Shown: positions 46,816 to 59,410, counted from the stretch's first letter. The stretch is 64,000 nt of DNA from Coenobita brevimanus (GCA_032717465.1 CM064681.1:17223916-17287915), one strand, 5' to 3'. A program made the numbers and translations. Notes: a model not told the origin generated them from the letters alone.

Positions 46816-47219
46816 GTCGCTAATTTATTAAGCAAACCGAAACTGAGTACTGACTGCTTCGCAACGAATGCTAATGACACAAGTAAAGAATACAGACACA
46901 AGCTAGTGGTGACCAGTCTTATCTAGTTAACTGGCAAAGATTAAAGCAAAAATGCAAATAACTGAGAAGACTCAATAATTAACACAACGGGTATGGTGGG
47001 TACCCAGGAGCGAATAAAATTGTCTGGCGTTACCAAGAATAAACTAGAGTTAAGTACTCTATTGATTAATAAAGCAAAATTCACTTGCTAAATTAACGAT
47101 AAACACCAGTAAACTTGTGTCTATAAACTTTAATGATAAATACCTAAATATGAACGAGCGAGTACTATCTCGCGGATAGCTTTAGAGCTAGGAGTTAATA
47201 TCCTGGCGAGGTCGCCAAT
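46816..47219 (-). other. U10 5' leader with PBS
   Basis: Consensus PBS at 47200-47217. The leader feeds the array's only intact Gag-PR frame. Confidence 0.65.
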
Positions 47220-48271
47220 TGTCACGGGGTTTTTATGATATCACGGGGTTTTTAAAATAAATGCTAAATATTATTTAATTAATAATATTCTTCAATAATA
47301 TTGAAGAGCAAGGACAATGATTGTCTTGCTACATCAAGCAATGATTCTTTATGCTGGCTTACTTCGCCGATTTTCTCAGAACAAGAATTTATAAACTTTC
47401 TCAACAGTACACAGCAGAGACTAATTACTCACAAATGCTGATTACCAGTACTGTTAGCCTCTGGAGAAAGTTACTTCACCCCTGACAATAAATAACTAAT
47501 ACTAATAATAATATCAGGTTCTTGCTGATGCTTAACTCCTAGGTGGCACAACGGATTTTAAGGTTAATACACAAGACTGGCCTAAATACCAGTCATGAAA
47601 GGCAAACGTTTATGCAAGCTAGAAGCTATATGGAAAATAAGCTTAATTGTGGAGAAATGAAACAAGAGTTTACATTACATTAAGCTCAAGAAAAGGAACT
47701 GTTAAATTTATTGATTACAAAAATAAATTTAACGTTACACTTCAAATGAATTCAAATAAAGAGATCGTACTCACTCACTCACTCGAGCTAAATTCTTACG
47801 CCTAGGAAAAACACCTTAACTAAACTGTTAAGACTAGGAAAATACAAAAAGAAATACTGGTCGATGAATGCTGTGTATCACCCGAATCAAGAGTGGGAGC
47901 TTGGAGCTGTAGTCTTGTGGAGCTTGGGTTGACCTCTCACACTGCTGGAGCACAGAACCTCTCTCCGTCAGAGCAAACACTGGACTGCCCTCAAAATACG
48001 ATGTATGGGCAGGAAGCACAAGCCACCGGAAGAAGGCGTGGGTAACGGTTGAGGCAAGCAGGGGCGAACAATAAAGAAACAATAGTATCGCTCAGTAGAG
48101 CACTTAGTGACGTGCATTAAATCGGTCACTTTTGAAACAGTGACGAATGTTTTGAAAAGTATACCCCGAAATGGAGAGAGAAATGGTTAACTGAGCGATA
48201 CACAGTGAGTTTTCCACTAATAGTTCGTGGCTTCTCACAAAAGGGAAAACTCGCAAATTTGATTCGTGACA
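47220..48271 (-). repeat. LTR11 (long, 1052 bp)
   Basis: Starts TGTCACGGGG, ends ATTCGTGACA. Shares AAAACTCGCAAAT and GCGTGGGTAACGG with LTR9. Confidence 0.92.
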
Positions 48272-48318
48272 TTACGCCCCTACAAAATTAAATTTTTTCC
48301 TTATAAAAAAAAATTTGT

Positions 48319-48364
<46 letters not shown>

Positions 48365-48892
48365 CCTAACTCATTCACACAAGATTCGCAGTGTGGTGTG
48401 TGTGCTATCCTGCTACAGGAGAAAGTCGCAGTCGCCAGTGAGCGAAAAAACCTCGTATTTACGTTAATAGAAGCAAGCTTGAGGGAAAAACTCCGTGACG
48501 ACGGTGAAAATCCTGTACTCAGGTCAAACTGAGTGAAAAGTCGCTACATTTACACTGACAACTAATTGCTGTGTAGTGTGGTGTATGTAATACACGGTGT
48601 AGGTGTGACAGTTGTAGTGTAACTGTACCTACGTGTAAAATGACACAGTAAATAATAATATGGCGATGACGAAGGCAGAGGAGAAGAGTCGGCAGCGTGC
48701 GGCAGACGATCAGCTGGCCCGCACAGTAAAACTGCTACACCCATTGCTGTACCTGCAAAACCAATTAAGGTGGAGCATCAAAAGTGTCAATGAGACAAAA
48801 TTCTTATACGTTACAATTACTCTCTCTGCCTACCAATCAGTACATGCTGCGATGTAAATTCGAGGTCGCCATTAACTATGCCACACGATTAG
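48272..48892 (-). other. U11 3' region: PPT, small ORFs
   Basis: The sense ORF (48562-48744) is open. The antisense ORF is frameshifted by loss of one T (TTCTTATACG near 48808). Confidence 0.45.
48321..48356. repeat. (AT)n microsatellite, U11
   Basis: About 36 bp. Confidence 0.95.
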
Positions 48893-49483
48893 TGTCGGCA
48901 AGTTGAGGATCCTTGTGCAAACTCGGGTCTTCCATAGCCTCGAACTGCACACGGTTACTCAACCTGTGGCTTGACCTACAGTCTATCTATCTATCTATAT
49001 ACCTAGGCTGCTTCCCCCAAGGAAAGGGAGGTAGCCGAGACAGGACGACTCACTCTCCATTTACTCATCCATTCAAACACATTTATTCGCATCTTAGCCC
49101 CAAAGGGGAGAACGGACAGATCCTCACTGCATCACAACGCACAAGGGTCAACTGCGCAATGCAATCAGTGACATCCACAGCAGGGCCCGACAGCAGAACT
49201 GGTTTACCCCTGCCACATCATAACAGACCCATCCCCTTACCCGCACCTGACCTGACTAGCTGATCAGTACTTTTATTAATATCGGGGAGCTGAGAATCCT
49301 TGTGCATACTCGGGTCTTCCATAGCCTCGAGTCGCCTCTGCCGAATTCTCTCTCGATTTTCCCCCTTAACCTACAGTACTTATATTAGTACCGGGAAGCT
49401 GAGAATCCTTGTGCAAACTTGGGTCTTCCACAGCCTCGAGTCGCCTTTGCGGAGTTCTCTCTCGAACTTCCCCCTTAACCTAA
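48893..49483. repeat. 101/109-bp minisatellite, U11 (3 copies, interrupted)
   Basis: One A-type copy is split by the insertion at 48983-49268, followed by two more copies. The fewest copies in the array. Confidence 0.88.
48983..49268 (-). mobile_element. SINE-like insertion in minisatellite
   Basis: About 286 bp of foreign, GC-richer sequence lies between CCTACAGT and ACTTTTATT, which are contiguous in other units. CAGT occurs on both sides (48979-48982 and 49265-49268), a possible short target duplication. On the plus strand it begins with a TCTA microsatellite, which on the minus strand would be a (GATA)n 3' tail as in many SINE and non-LTR retroposons. No RNA polymerase III boxes or tRNA-like head were confirmed, so the class is tentative. 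Confidence 0.55.
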
Positions 49484-51781
49484 GGTACATAATATGTATG
49501 TACAGGCCCTGGACATAATGTGTCCTGTGGGGCCAATGGGCGAGACGTCAGGTCCGCACCCACTTCACCACTACCCTGTCTCTCAACTGACTCAGAGATT
49601 ACAGGTGTGGTTACAAATGGCACAGGAAGGACATGTCCTTGATTAGTGGTGTTACTTTGACACACACTGCAGGAACGGACAAAACCATCTATGTCCCGTC
49701 CCATCCCTGGCCAGAAAAATCAGCTCGGATACGGCCCTGGGTCTTCCTTTTCCCCATGTGACCTCCTGAGGCTGAACAATGACCCCATTCTAACACTGCT
49801 TGGCGGTACTTGGCGGGGACGACAAACTGCAGTCGAACCTCGCCCTCGAGTGTTTGTGACTCACGGTAGAGCCGTCCTTTTTTTGTGAAGGAACTTGGCT
49901 CAACCTCCCCGTGAATACTTAATCACTCGACCCTTTTGTTTGTTCCGCACGGCAGCAAGTGTCGGGTCAGAACATTGTTCTTGTACAACAAGTTGACTAC
50001 ACATCAGATCTTGCGGCGATTCAATGATCACTGCGGTGACACAGTCTGGAGCCTCAGTCATGGCTCGTGTTACCGTAGCAGCCGAAGTCTGAGTAGCGTC
50101 ATCATCGGAGCAACTGTCCTTGACTCCGTGAATGTTGCCTACAATTAGGTCAAATAAAGGTTCTGGCATGACAACCGCAAGTGTCGTACCAGTATAAAAT
50201 GGAGATGCCACCTGGATACATGCCTCAGGGAACAATCTCACTGATCCATCAATAAGTTTTGCATGGATCTGTCGACCTGTATACTGCTCAGGCCGAACTA
50301 GACTCTGATGACAGAGCAACCTGAGGAACCATTATCTCTCAGGACCTTCACAGGAATGCCTCCCACAAACCCTGGCTGAACAAGGAAGGTACTGTCACCT
50401 GTGGGAGGGCCTGTGGAGGAAGCAGCTAGCCACTCATGAGGCTGCTGAATTGATGCGGCAAACATTGTGCATTGAGAATTATACTGGAAAGATGGAACAT
50501 TGGCCATCTGTGAAGGGGGGTTCACTGTCACTGTGGGACTAGTGAACTGTGGGGAAGTACCCATACTGGTAGGGACGTGACCACCGTGCTGCTGCTGAGG
50601 AATGAATGCTGCATTCACTTCCTGCCTCTTTTGAGCTGGTGGTGAAAAAGTTTGTCCCGATGGTCTGTTGCATGGCTCATACTGCTGCTGGTTAGGGTAC
50701 TTGTTGTACCTCTTCCACTCAGGTTTCTGAGTGTTTTGCCCCTGGTCCTTCCACTGCGATTTTGGACCTTGGCCATTATTCTGAGAATGGCCTTTTTGCT
50801 GGGGTTCAATCTGAGACGGTTTCCCAGATTTATCAGGTTTTCTGTTCCAGGTGTTTTGCTTACGAGTTTGATACCCGTATGCAGTAAAGAATGCGTCAGC
50901 CTTTTCTGCCATTTGACTGGCATCTTTCACCTGGCAGATCTTAAGCTGTGCTATGAGCTCAGCAGGCCACGACCTCTCTAGCTGTGTACGCAGCATAAGG
51001 TCAATTATCCCCTCACGCGTGCAAGGAGTTTCATCTTTCTCCATCCACTCATTTAAATAAGCAGTGAGACGATCGAGGAACTGAACAGCTGTCTCCTTGT
51101 CTTGGAGACGAGCTCGCATGAACTGAACTTTAGCGTCGTCTACTGTGAAACCATACGCCTTAATGAGTGCAGCTTTCATCATCTCATACGTGAGATTGTC
51201 TCCATGAATTCTGTGGAGAATATCGAGGGCAGGGCCCTCAAATAAACTAAGAAATTGGATCCGCTTAGCTGCCTCATCCAGTTGATACATGTCTGCCATG
51301 TCCTCAAAACGAGCTATGTACGGCTCGATTCGCTCGCTTTCCTTGTATGAAGGGAGCTTGATGCGTGGAGTTGCCAGGACATGTGTAGGAAGAGCGCTAG
51401 TGGAGCTTGGATTAACTGCGCCAGATATCTCTGAAGCCAAGGAATCTCGCTTGAGCTTCAGCACTTCAAGTTCATGTTTTTCGAGTGCTTCTCGCTCGGC
51501 ACGTTCGTGTTCTCGTTCTCTGTCTCGTTCACGCTCGTATTGGCGTTGTTCTCGCTCGTATTCGCGCTATTTCTCACGCTGCTCTTGTTCATATGGACGC
51601 TCTCTTTCACGTTGTTCACGCTGTTCTCGCTTGTATTCGTGCTGAATCTTACGCTCTTCACGGGCATCATTCTCACGCTGCTGCTCCTAATTATGCCCTG
51701 ACAATATATACTCTTTTTAAATTCGGTTGGGTCTGTAAGACCCATATCTTTGGCTTCCTGTAAAAATATCGTGGTAGCCAT
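49480..51781 (-). pseudogene. U11 Gag-PR-IN(HHCC) polyprotein, frameshifts and stops
   Basis: ATG at 51781. A frameshift occurs after about 22 codons near 51716 (CTCTTTTTAAATTCGG), then TAG at 51567-51569 in the charged helix. The capsid to protease stretch is open from 51464 to a one-base deletion near 50308, just after the DNG motif (GCSV). The next frame is open to TGA at 49900-49902, the same codon as in U10. The +1 T run (49879 region) and -1 G (near 49720) are also shared with U10. The Cys-Cys part of the finger (SCSVCQ) is intact. Confidence 0.9.
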
Positions 51782-52155
51782 GTAGCTAATTTACTAAGCA
51801 AACCGAAACTGAGTACTGACTACTTCGCAACGAATGCTAATGACACAAGTAAAGAATACAGACACAAGCTAGTGGTGACCAGTCTTATCTATTTACCTGC
51901 AAAGATTAAAGCAAAAATGCAAATAACTGAGAAGACTCAATAATTAACACAACGGGTATGGCGGGTACCCAAGAACGAATAAAATTGTCTGGCGTTACCA
52001 AGAATAAACTAGAGTTAAGTACTCTATTGATTAATAAAGCAAAATTCACTTGCTAAATTAACGGTAAACACCAGTAAACTTGAGCCTATAAACTTTAATG
52101 ATAAATACCTAAATATGAACGAGTGAGTACTATCTCGCGAATAGCTTTAGAGCTA
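51782..52155 (-). other. U11 5' leader, part 1
   Basis: Leader from the Gag start to the TA where the MITE inserted (52154-52155). No further feature. Confidence 0.6.
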
Positions 52156-52596
52156 CAGTCGTTCTATTTTATGAAGGCAGTTTGGGTGGGATGCTCTGGG
52201 ACCTCACACTGTTAGCTCTGTTGTCACATCGCCGCCGACACACGTGTAATTATTTGTGTTCACCTCTCTCTCTCGCTCTCATTCTCCTATTTGAAGCTAG
52301 CAACTACTTATAAATGAATTTTAAACACTCTGTATAGATATAATTCAATAAAAAAGCTATAGTATAGTATAAATCTCATAAGACTTGTCAAGGTTGCCTT
52401 TGAGACGTTGTCAGGTGGTGACACGAGGGACAACCCTGCGTGAGTGGGTCATACTCGGTCAGTCTCCCGCCATGGAAGCTATTTAAAAAAAAAAAAAAGA
52501 GGCACCTGTAGGCTTTTACTTCAGGGGTGGTGTGGAAAAAATGTCGAAAACAAGAGAAAAAATTAAGAAAATACAATTAGTAGTAGTTAATATATA

Positions 52597-52631
<35 letters not shown>

Positions 52632-52719
52632 CGTGTGTGGCGACGATGTGGCAACAGAGCTAACAGAGTGAGGTCCCAGAGGGCCCGACCCAAACTGCCT
52701 TGATAAAATAGAACGACTG
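52156..52719. mobile_element. Tc1/mariner-type MITE in U11 leader
   Basis: A 564-bp insertion flanked by TA on both sides (52154-52155 and 52720-52721), where other units read GAGCTAGGAG without a break. The ends begin CAGTCGTTCTATTTTAT and form terminal inverted repeats of about 90 bp with few mismatches. TA duplication and CAGT ends fit Tc1/mariner. The interior holds a poly(A) run near 52485-52498 and a (GA)n run at 52601-52627. No transposase is encoded, so it was moved by an enzyme supplied elsewhere. Confidence 0.9.
52601..52627. repeat. (GA)n microsatellite inside MITE
   Basis: About 27 bp, next to the right inverted repeat. Confidence 0.9.
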
Positions 52720-52750
52720 TAGGAGTTAATATCCTGGCGAGGTCGCCAAT
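52720..52750 (-). other. U11 leader, part 2, with PBS
   Basis: The short remainder of the leader with the consensus PBS at 52731-52748. The MITE separates the PBS from the Gag frame. Confidence 0.65.
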
Positions 52751-53802
52751 TGTCACGGGGTTTTTAAGATGTCGCGGGGTTTTTAAAATAAATGCTAAAT
52801 ATTATTTAATTAATAATATTCTTCAATAATATTGAAGAGCAAGGACAATGATTGTCTTGCTACATCAAGCAATGATTGTTTACGTTGGCTTACTTCGCCG
52901 ATTTTCTCAGAACAAGAATTTATAAATTTTCTCAATAGTACACAGCAGAGACTAATTACTCACAAATGCTGATTACTAGTACTGTTAGCCTCTGGAGAAA
53001 GTTACTTCACCCCTGACAATAAATAACAAATACTAATAATAATATCAGGTTCTTGCTGATGCTTAACTCCTAGGTGGCACAACGGATTTTAAGCTTAATA
53101 CACAAGACTGGCCTAAATACCAGTCATGAAAGGCAAACGTTTATGCAAGCTAGGAGCTATATGGAAAATAAGCTTAATTGTGGAGAAAAGAAACAAGAGT
53201 TTACATTACATTAAGCTCAAGAAAAGGAACTGTTAAATTTATTGATTACAAAAATAAATTTAATGTTACACTTCAAATGAATTCAAATAAAGAGATCGTA
53301 CTCACTCACTCACTAGAGCTAAATTCTTACGCCTAGGAAAAACACCTTAACTAAACTGTTAAGACTAGGAAAATACAAAAAGAAATACTGGTCGATGAAT
53401 GCTGTGTATCGCCCGAATCAAGGGTGAGAGCTTGGAGCTGCAGTCTTGTGGAGCTTGGGTTGACCTCTCACACTGCTGGAGCACACAACCTCTCTCCGTC
53501 AGAGCAAACACTGGACTGCCCTCAAAGTACGATGTATGGGCAGGACGCACAAGCCACAGGAAGAAGGCGTGGCTAACGGTTGAGGAAAGCAGGGGCGAAC
53601 AATAAAGAAACAATAGTATCGCTCAGTAGAGCACTTAGTGACGTGCATTAAATTGGTCACTTTTGAAACAGTGACAAATGTTTTGAAAAGTATACCCCGA
53701 AATGGAGAGAGAAACGGTTAACTGAGCGATACACAGTGAGTTTTCCAGTAATAGTTCGTGGCTTCTCACAAAAGGGAAATGTCGCGAATTTGATTCTTGT
53801 CA
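52751..53802 (-). repeat. LTR12 (long, 1052 bp)
   Basis: Starts TGTCACGGGG. The U3 end reads ATTCTTGTCA instead of ATTCGTGACA, so the inverted repeat is damaged. Confidence 0.92.
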
Positions 53803-53849
53803 TTACGCCCCTACAAAATTAAATTTTTTCCTTATGGGAAAAAATTTGT

Positions 53850-53896
<47 letters not shown>

Positions 53897-54432
53897 CACA
53901 TCCTAACTCATTCACAAAAGATTCGCACTGTGGTGTGTGTGCTATCCTGCTACAGGAGAAAGTCGCAGTCGCCAGTGAGCGAAAAAAAACCTCGTATTTA
54001 CGTTAATAGAAGCAAGTTTGAGGGAAAAACTCCGTGATGACGGTGAAAATCCTGTACTCAGGTCAAACTGAGCGAAAAGTCGCTACATTTACACTGACAA
54101 CTAATTGCTGTGTAGCGTGGTGTATGTAATACACGGTGTAGGTGTGACAGTTGTAGTGTAACTGTACCTACGTGTAAAATGACACAGTAAATAATAATAT
54201 CGCGAAGACGAAGGCAGAGGAGAAGAGTCGGCAGCGTGCGGCAGACGATCAGCTGTCCCGCACAGCAAAACTGCTACACACATTGCTGTACCTGCAAAAC
54301 GAATTAAGGTGGAGCATCAAAAGTGTCAATGAGAAAAAATTCTTATTACGTTACAATTACTCTCTCTGCCTAGCAATCAGTACATGTTGCGACGTACATT
54401 CGAGGTCGCCATTAACTATAGCACACGATTAG
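53803..54432 (-). other. U12 3' region: PPT, small ORFs
   Basis: The sense ORF (54101-54283) is open. The antisense ORF has lost its ATG (ATATCGCGAAG near 54199). Confidence 0.45.
53852..53893. repeat. (AT)n microsatellite, U12
   Basis: About 42 bp. Confidence 0.95.
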
Positions 54433-55056
54433 TGTCGGCAAGTTGAGGATCCTTGTGCAAACTCGGGTCCTCCATAGCCTCGAACTGCACACGGGTCCTC
54501 AACCTGTGCCTTAACCTACAGTACTTATATTAATATCGGGGAGCTGAGATTCCTTGTGCAAACTCGGGTCTTCCATAGCCTCGAACTGCACACGGGTCCT
54601 AAACCTGTGCCTTAACCTACAGTACTTTTATTAATATCGGAGAGATGAGAATCCTTGTGCAAACTCGGGCCTTCCATTGCTTCGAGTCGCCTCTGCGGAG
54701 TTCTCTCTCGCTTTTCCCCCTTAACCTGCAGTAATTATATTACTGTCGGGGAGCTGAGAATCCTTGTGCATACTTGGGTCTTCCATAGCCTCGAGTCGCC
54801 TCTGCTGAGTTCTCTCTCGAACTTCCCCCTTAACCTACAGTACTAATATTAGTACCAGGAAGCTGAGAATCCTTGTGGGAACTCGGGTCTTCCATAGCCT
54901 CGAGTCGCCTCTGAGGAGTTCTCTCTCGAACTTCCCCCTTAACCTACAGTACTTATATTAGCACCTGGAAGCTGAGAATCCTTGTGCAAACTCGGGTCTT
55001 CCATAGCCTCAAGTCGCCTCTGCGGAGTTCTCTCTCGAACTTCCCGCTTAACCTAC
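54433..55056. repeat. 101/109-bp minisatellite, U12 (6 copies)
   Basis: Two A-type then four B-type copies. Confidence 0.92.
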
Positions 55057-57347
55057 GGTACATAATATGTATGTACAGGCCCTGGACATAATGTGTCCTG
55101 TGGGGCCAATGGGCGAGACGTCAGGTCCACACCCACCTCACCACTACCCTGTCTCTCAACTGACTCAGAGATTACAGCTGTGGTTACAAATGGCACAGGA
55201 AGGACATGTCCCTGATTAGTGGTGTTACTTTGACACACACTGCAGGAACGGACAAAACCATCTATGTCCCATTCCATCCCTGGCCAGAAAAAGTCAGCTC
55301 GGATACTGCCCTGGGTCTTCCTTTTGCCCATGTGACCTCCTGAGGCTGAACAATGACCCCATTCTAACACTGCTTGGCGGTACTTGGCGGGGACGACAAA
55401 CTGCAGTCGAACCTCGCCCTCGGGTGTTTGTTACTCACGGTAGAGCCGTCCTTGTTTGTGAAGAAACTTGGCTCGACCTCCCCGTGAATACTTAATCACT
55501 CGACCCTTTTGTTTGTTCCGCACGGCAGCAAGTGTCGGGTCAGAATGTTGTTCTTGTACAACAAGTTGACTACACATCAGATCTTGCGGCGATTCAATGA
55601 TCACTGGGGTGACACAGTCTGGAGCCTCAGTCATGGCTCGTGTTACCGCAGCAGCCGAAGTCTGAGTAGCGTCATCATTGGAGCAACTGTCCTTGACTCC
55701 GTGAATGTTGTCTACAATTAGGTCAAATAAAGGTTCTGGCATGACAACTGCAAGTGTCGTACCAGTATAAAATGGAGATGCCACCTGGATACATGCCTCA
55801 GGGAACAATCTCACTGATCCATCAATAAGGTTTTCTTGGATCTGTCGACCTGTATACTGCTCAGGCCGAACTAGACTCTGCTTGACAGAGCAACCTGAGG
55901 AACCATTATCTCTCAGGACCTTCACAGGAATGCCTCCCACAAACTCTGGCTGAACAAGGAAGGTACTGTCACCTGTGGGAGGGCCTGTGGAGGAAGCAGC
56001 TAGCCACTCATGAGACTGCTGAATTGATGCGGCAAACATTGTTAATTGAGAATTATACTGGGAAGATGGAACATTGGCCATCTGTGGAGGGGAGTTCACT
56101 GTCACTGTGGGACTACTGAACTGTGGGGAAGTACCTATACTGGTTGGGACGTGACCACCGTGCTGCTGCTGAGGAATGAAGGCTGTTTTCACTTCCTGCC
56201 TCTTTTGAGCTGGTGGTGAAAAAGTTTGTCCCAATGGTCAGTTGCGTGGCTCATACTGCTGCTGGTTAGGGTACTTGTTGTAACTCTTCCACTCAGGTTT
56301 CTGAGTGTTTTGCCCCTGGTCCTTCCACTGCGGTTTTGGACCTTGGCCATTATTCTGAGAATGGCCTTTTTGCTGGGGTTCAATCTGAGACGGTTTCCCA
56401 GATTTATCAGGTTTTCTGTTCCAGGTGTTTTCCTTACGAGTTTGATACCCGTATGCAGTGAAGAATGCGTCAGCCTTTTCTGCCATTTGACTGGCATCTT
56501 TCACCTGGCAGATCAAAAGCTGTGCTATGAGCTCAGAAGGCCACGACCTCTCTAGCTGTGTACGCAGCATAAGGTCAATTATCCCCTCACGCGTGCAAGG
56601 AGTTTCATCTTTCTCCATCCACTCATTTAAATAAGCAGTGAGACGATCGAGGAACTGAACAGCTGTCTCCTTGTCTTGGAGACGAGCTCGCATGAACTGA
56701 ACTTTAGCGTCGTCTACTGTGAAACCATATTCCTTAATGAGTGCAGCTTTCATCATCTCATACGTGAGATTGTCTCCATGAATTCTGTGGAGAATATCGA
56801 GGGCAAGGCCCTCAAATAAACTAAGAAATTGGATCCGCTTAGCTGTCTCATCCAGTTGATACATGGCTGCCATGTCCTCCAAATGAGCTATGTACGTCTC
56901 GATTCGCTCGCTTTCCTTGTATGAAGGAAGCTTGATGCGTGGAGTCGCCAGGACATGTGTAGGAAGAGCGCTAGTGGAGCTTTGATTAACTGCGCCAGAT
57001 ATCTCTGAAGCCAAGGAATCTCGCTTGAGCTTCAGCACTTCATGTTTTTCGCATGCTTCTCGCTCGGCACGTTCGTGTTCTCGTTCTCTGTCTCGTTCAC
57101 GCTCGTATTTGCGTTGTTCTCGCTCGTATTCACGCTCTTTCTCACGCTGCTCTTGTTCATAAGCACGCTCTCTTTCACGTTGTTCACGCTGTTCTCGCTT
57201 GTATTTGCGCTGAATCTTACGCTCTTCACAGGCATCATTCTCACGCTGCTGCTCCTGATTATGCCGTGAGAGTATATACTCTTTAATTTCGGTTGGGTCT
57301 GTAAGAACCATATCTTTGGCTTCCTTTAAAAATATCGTGGTAGCCAT
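55053..57347 (-). pseudogene. U12 Gag-PR-IN(HHCC) polyprotein, two nonsense codons
   Basis: One frame from ATG 57347 to 55053 with only two stops: 56238-56240 (CGA to TGA after YEPRN) and 55431-55433 (TCA to TAA after RLYRE). The first 369 codons hold the charged helix and complete capsid domain, the next 267 the protease (DNG). The finger (GHCSASGGHMG...SCSVCQ) is intact after the second stop. Markers KEAKDMVLT and VNQSSTS are shared with U13. Confidence 0.9.
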
Positions 57348-57751
57348 GTCGCTAATTTACTAAGCAAACCGAAACTCAGTACTGACTGCTTCGCAACGAA
57401 TGCTAATGACACAAATAATGAATACAGACACAAACTAGTGGTGACCAGTCTTATCTAGTTAACTGGCAAAGATTAAAGCAAAAATGCAAATAACTGAGAA
57501 GTCTCAATAATTAACACAACGGGTATGGCGGGTACCCAGGAGCGAATAAAATTTTCTGGCGTTACCAAGAATAAACTAGAGTTAAGTACTCTATTGATTA
57601 ATAAAGCAAAATTCACTTGCTAAATTAACGGTAAACACCAGTAAACTTGTGCCTATAAACTTTAATGATAAATACCTAAATATGAACGAGTGAGTACTAT
57701 CTCGCGAATAGCTTTAGAGCTAGGAGTTAATATCCTGGCGAGGTCGCAAAT
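57348..57751 (-). other. U12 5' leader with altered PBS
   Basis: The PBS at 57732-57749 begins TTGCGACC instead of TGGCGACC, losing a match to the tRNA CCA tail. The same change lies beside LTR14. Confidence 0.65.
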
Positions 57752-58802
57752 TGTCACGGGGTTTTTAAGATATCACGAGGTTTTTAAAATAAATGCTAAA
57801 TATTATTTAATTAATAATAATATTCAATAATATTGAAGAGCAAGGACAATGATTGTCTTGCTACATCAAGCAATGATTCTTTACGCTGGCTTACTTCGCC
57901 GATTTTCTCAGAACGAGAATTTATAAACTTTCTCAACAGTACACAGCAAAGACTAATTACTCACAAATGCTGATTACTAGTACTGTTAGCCTCTGGAGAA
58001 AGTTACTTCACCCCGACAATAAATAACTAATACTAATAATAATATCAGGTTCTTGCTGATGCTTAACTCCTAGGAGGCACAACGGATTTTAAGGTTAATA
58101 CACAAGACTGGCCTAAATACCAGTCATGAAAGGCAAACGTTTATGCAAGCTAGAAGCTATTTGGAAAATAAGCTTAATTGTGGAGAAATGAAACAAGAGT
58201 TTACATTACATTAAGCTCAAGAAAAGGAACTGTTAAATTTATTGATTACAAAAATAAATTTAACGTTACACTTCAAATGAATTCAAATAAAGAGATCCTA
58301 CTGACTCACTCACTCGAGCTAAATTCTTACGCCTAGGAAAAACACCTTAACTAAACTGTTAAGACTAGGAAAATACAAAAAGAAATGCTGGTCGATGAAT
58401 GCTGTGTATCACCCGAATCAAGGGTGGGAGCTTGGAGCTGTAGTCTTGTGGAGCTTGGGTTGACCTCTCACACTGCTGGAGCACAGAACCTCTCTCCGTC
58501 AGAGCAAACACTGGACTGCCCTCAAAATACGATGTATGGGCAGGACGCACAAGCCACCGGAAGAAGGCGTGGATAACGGTAGAGACAAGCAGGGGCGAAT
58601 AATAAAGAAACAATAGTATCGCTCAGTAGAGCACTTAGTGACATGCATTAAATCGGTCACTTTTGAAACAGTGACGAATGTTTTGAAAAGTATACCCCGA
58701 AATGGAGAGAGAAAGGGTTAACTGAGTGATACACAGTGAGTTTTCCACTAATAGTTCGTGGCTTCTCACAAAAGGGAAATGTCGCAAATTTGATTCGTGA
58801 CA
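57752..58802 (-). repeat. LTR13 (long, 1051 bp)
   Basis: Nearly identical by eye to LTR14: shared CACCCCGACAAT deletion, CTAGGAGGCAC, GCGTGGATAACGG and GATCCTACTGACTC. Confidence 0.92.
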
Positions 58803-59410
58803 TTACGCCCCTAAAAAATTAAATTTTTTCCCTATGAAAAAAAATTTGTGGATATATATATATATATATATATGTACACATCCTAACACATTCACACAAG
58901 ATTCGCACTGTGGTGTGTGTGCTATCCTGCTACAAGAGAAAGTCGCAGTCGCCAGTGAGCGAAAAAACCTCGTATTTACGTTAATAGAAGCAATCTTGAG
59001 GGAGAAACTCCGTGATGACGGTGAAAATCCTGTACTCAGGTCAAACTGAGCGAAAAGTCGCTACATTTACACTGACAACTAACTGCTGTGTAGCGTGGTG
59101 TATGTAATACATGGTGTAGGTGTGACAGTTGTGATGTAACTGTACCTATGTGTAAAATGACACAGTAAATAATAATATGGCGATGACGAAGGCAGAGGAG
59201 AAGAGGCCCCAGCGTGCGGCAGACGATCAGCTGGCCAGCACAGCAAAACTGCTACACCCATTGCTGTACCTGCAAAACCAATTAAGGTGGAGCATCAAAA
59301 GTGTCAATGAGACAAAATTCTTATTACGTTACAATTACTCTCTCTGCCTAGCAATCAGTACATGCTACAACGTACATTCGAGGTCGCCATTAATTATAGC
59401 ACACGATTAG
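58803..59410 (-). other. U13 3' region: PPT, small ORFs
   Basis: The sense ORF (59079-59261) and antisense ORF (59177-59410, MAMTKAEEKRPQRA) are both open. The PPT-like stretch reads TTTTTTAGGGGCGTAA. Confidence 0.5.
58852..58873. repeat. (AT)n microsatellite, U13
   Basis: About 22 bp. The otherwise almost identical U14 carries about 48 bp. Confidence 0.95.
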
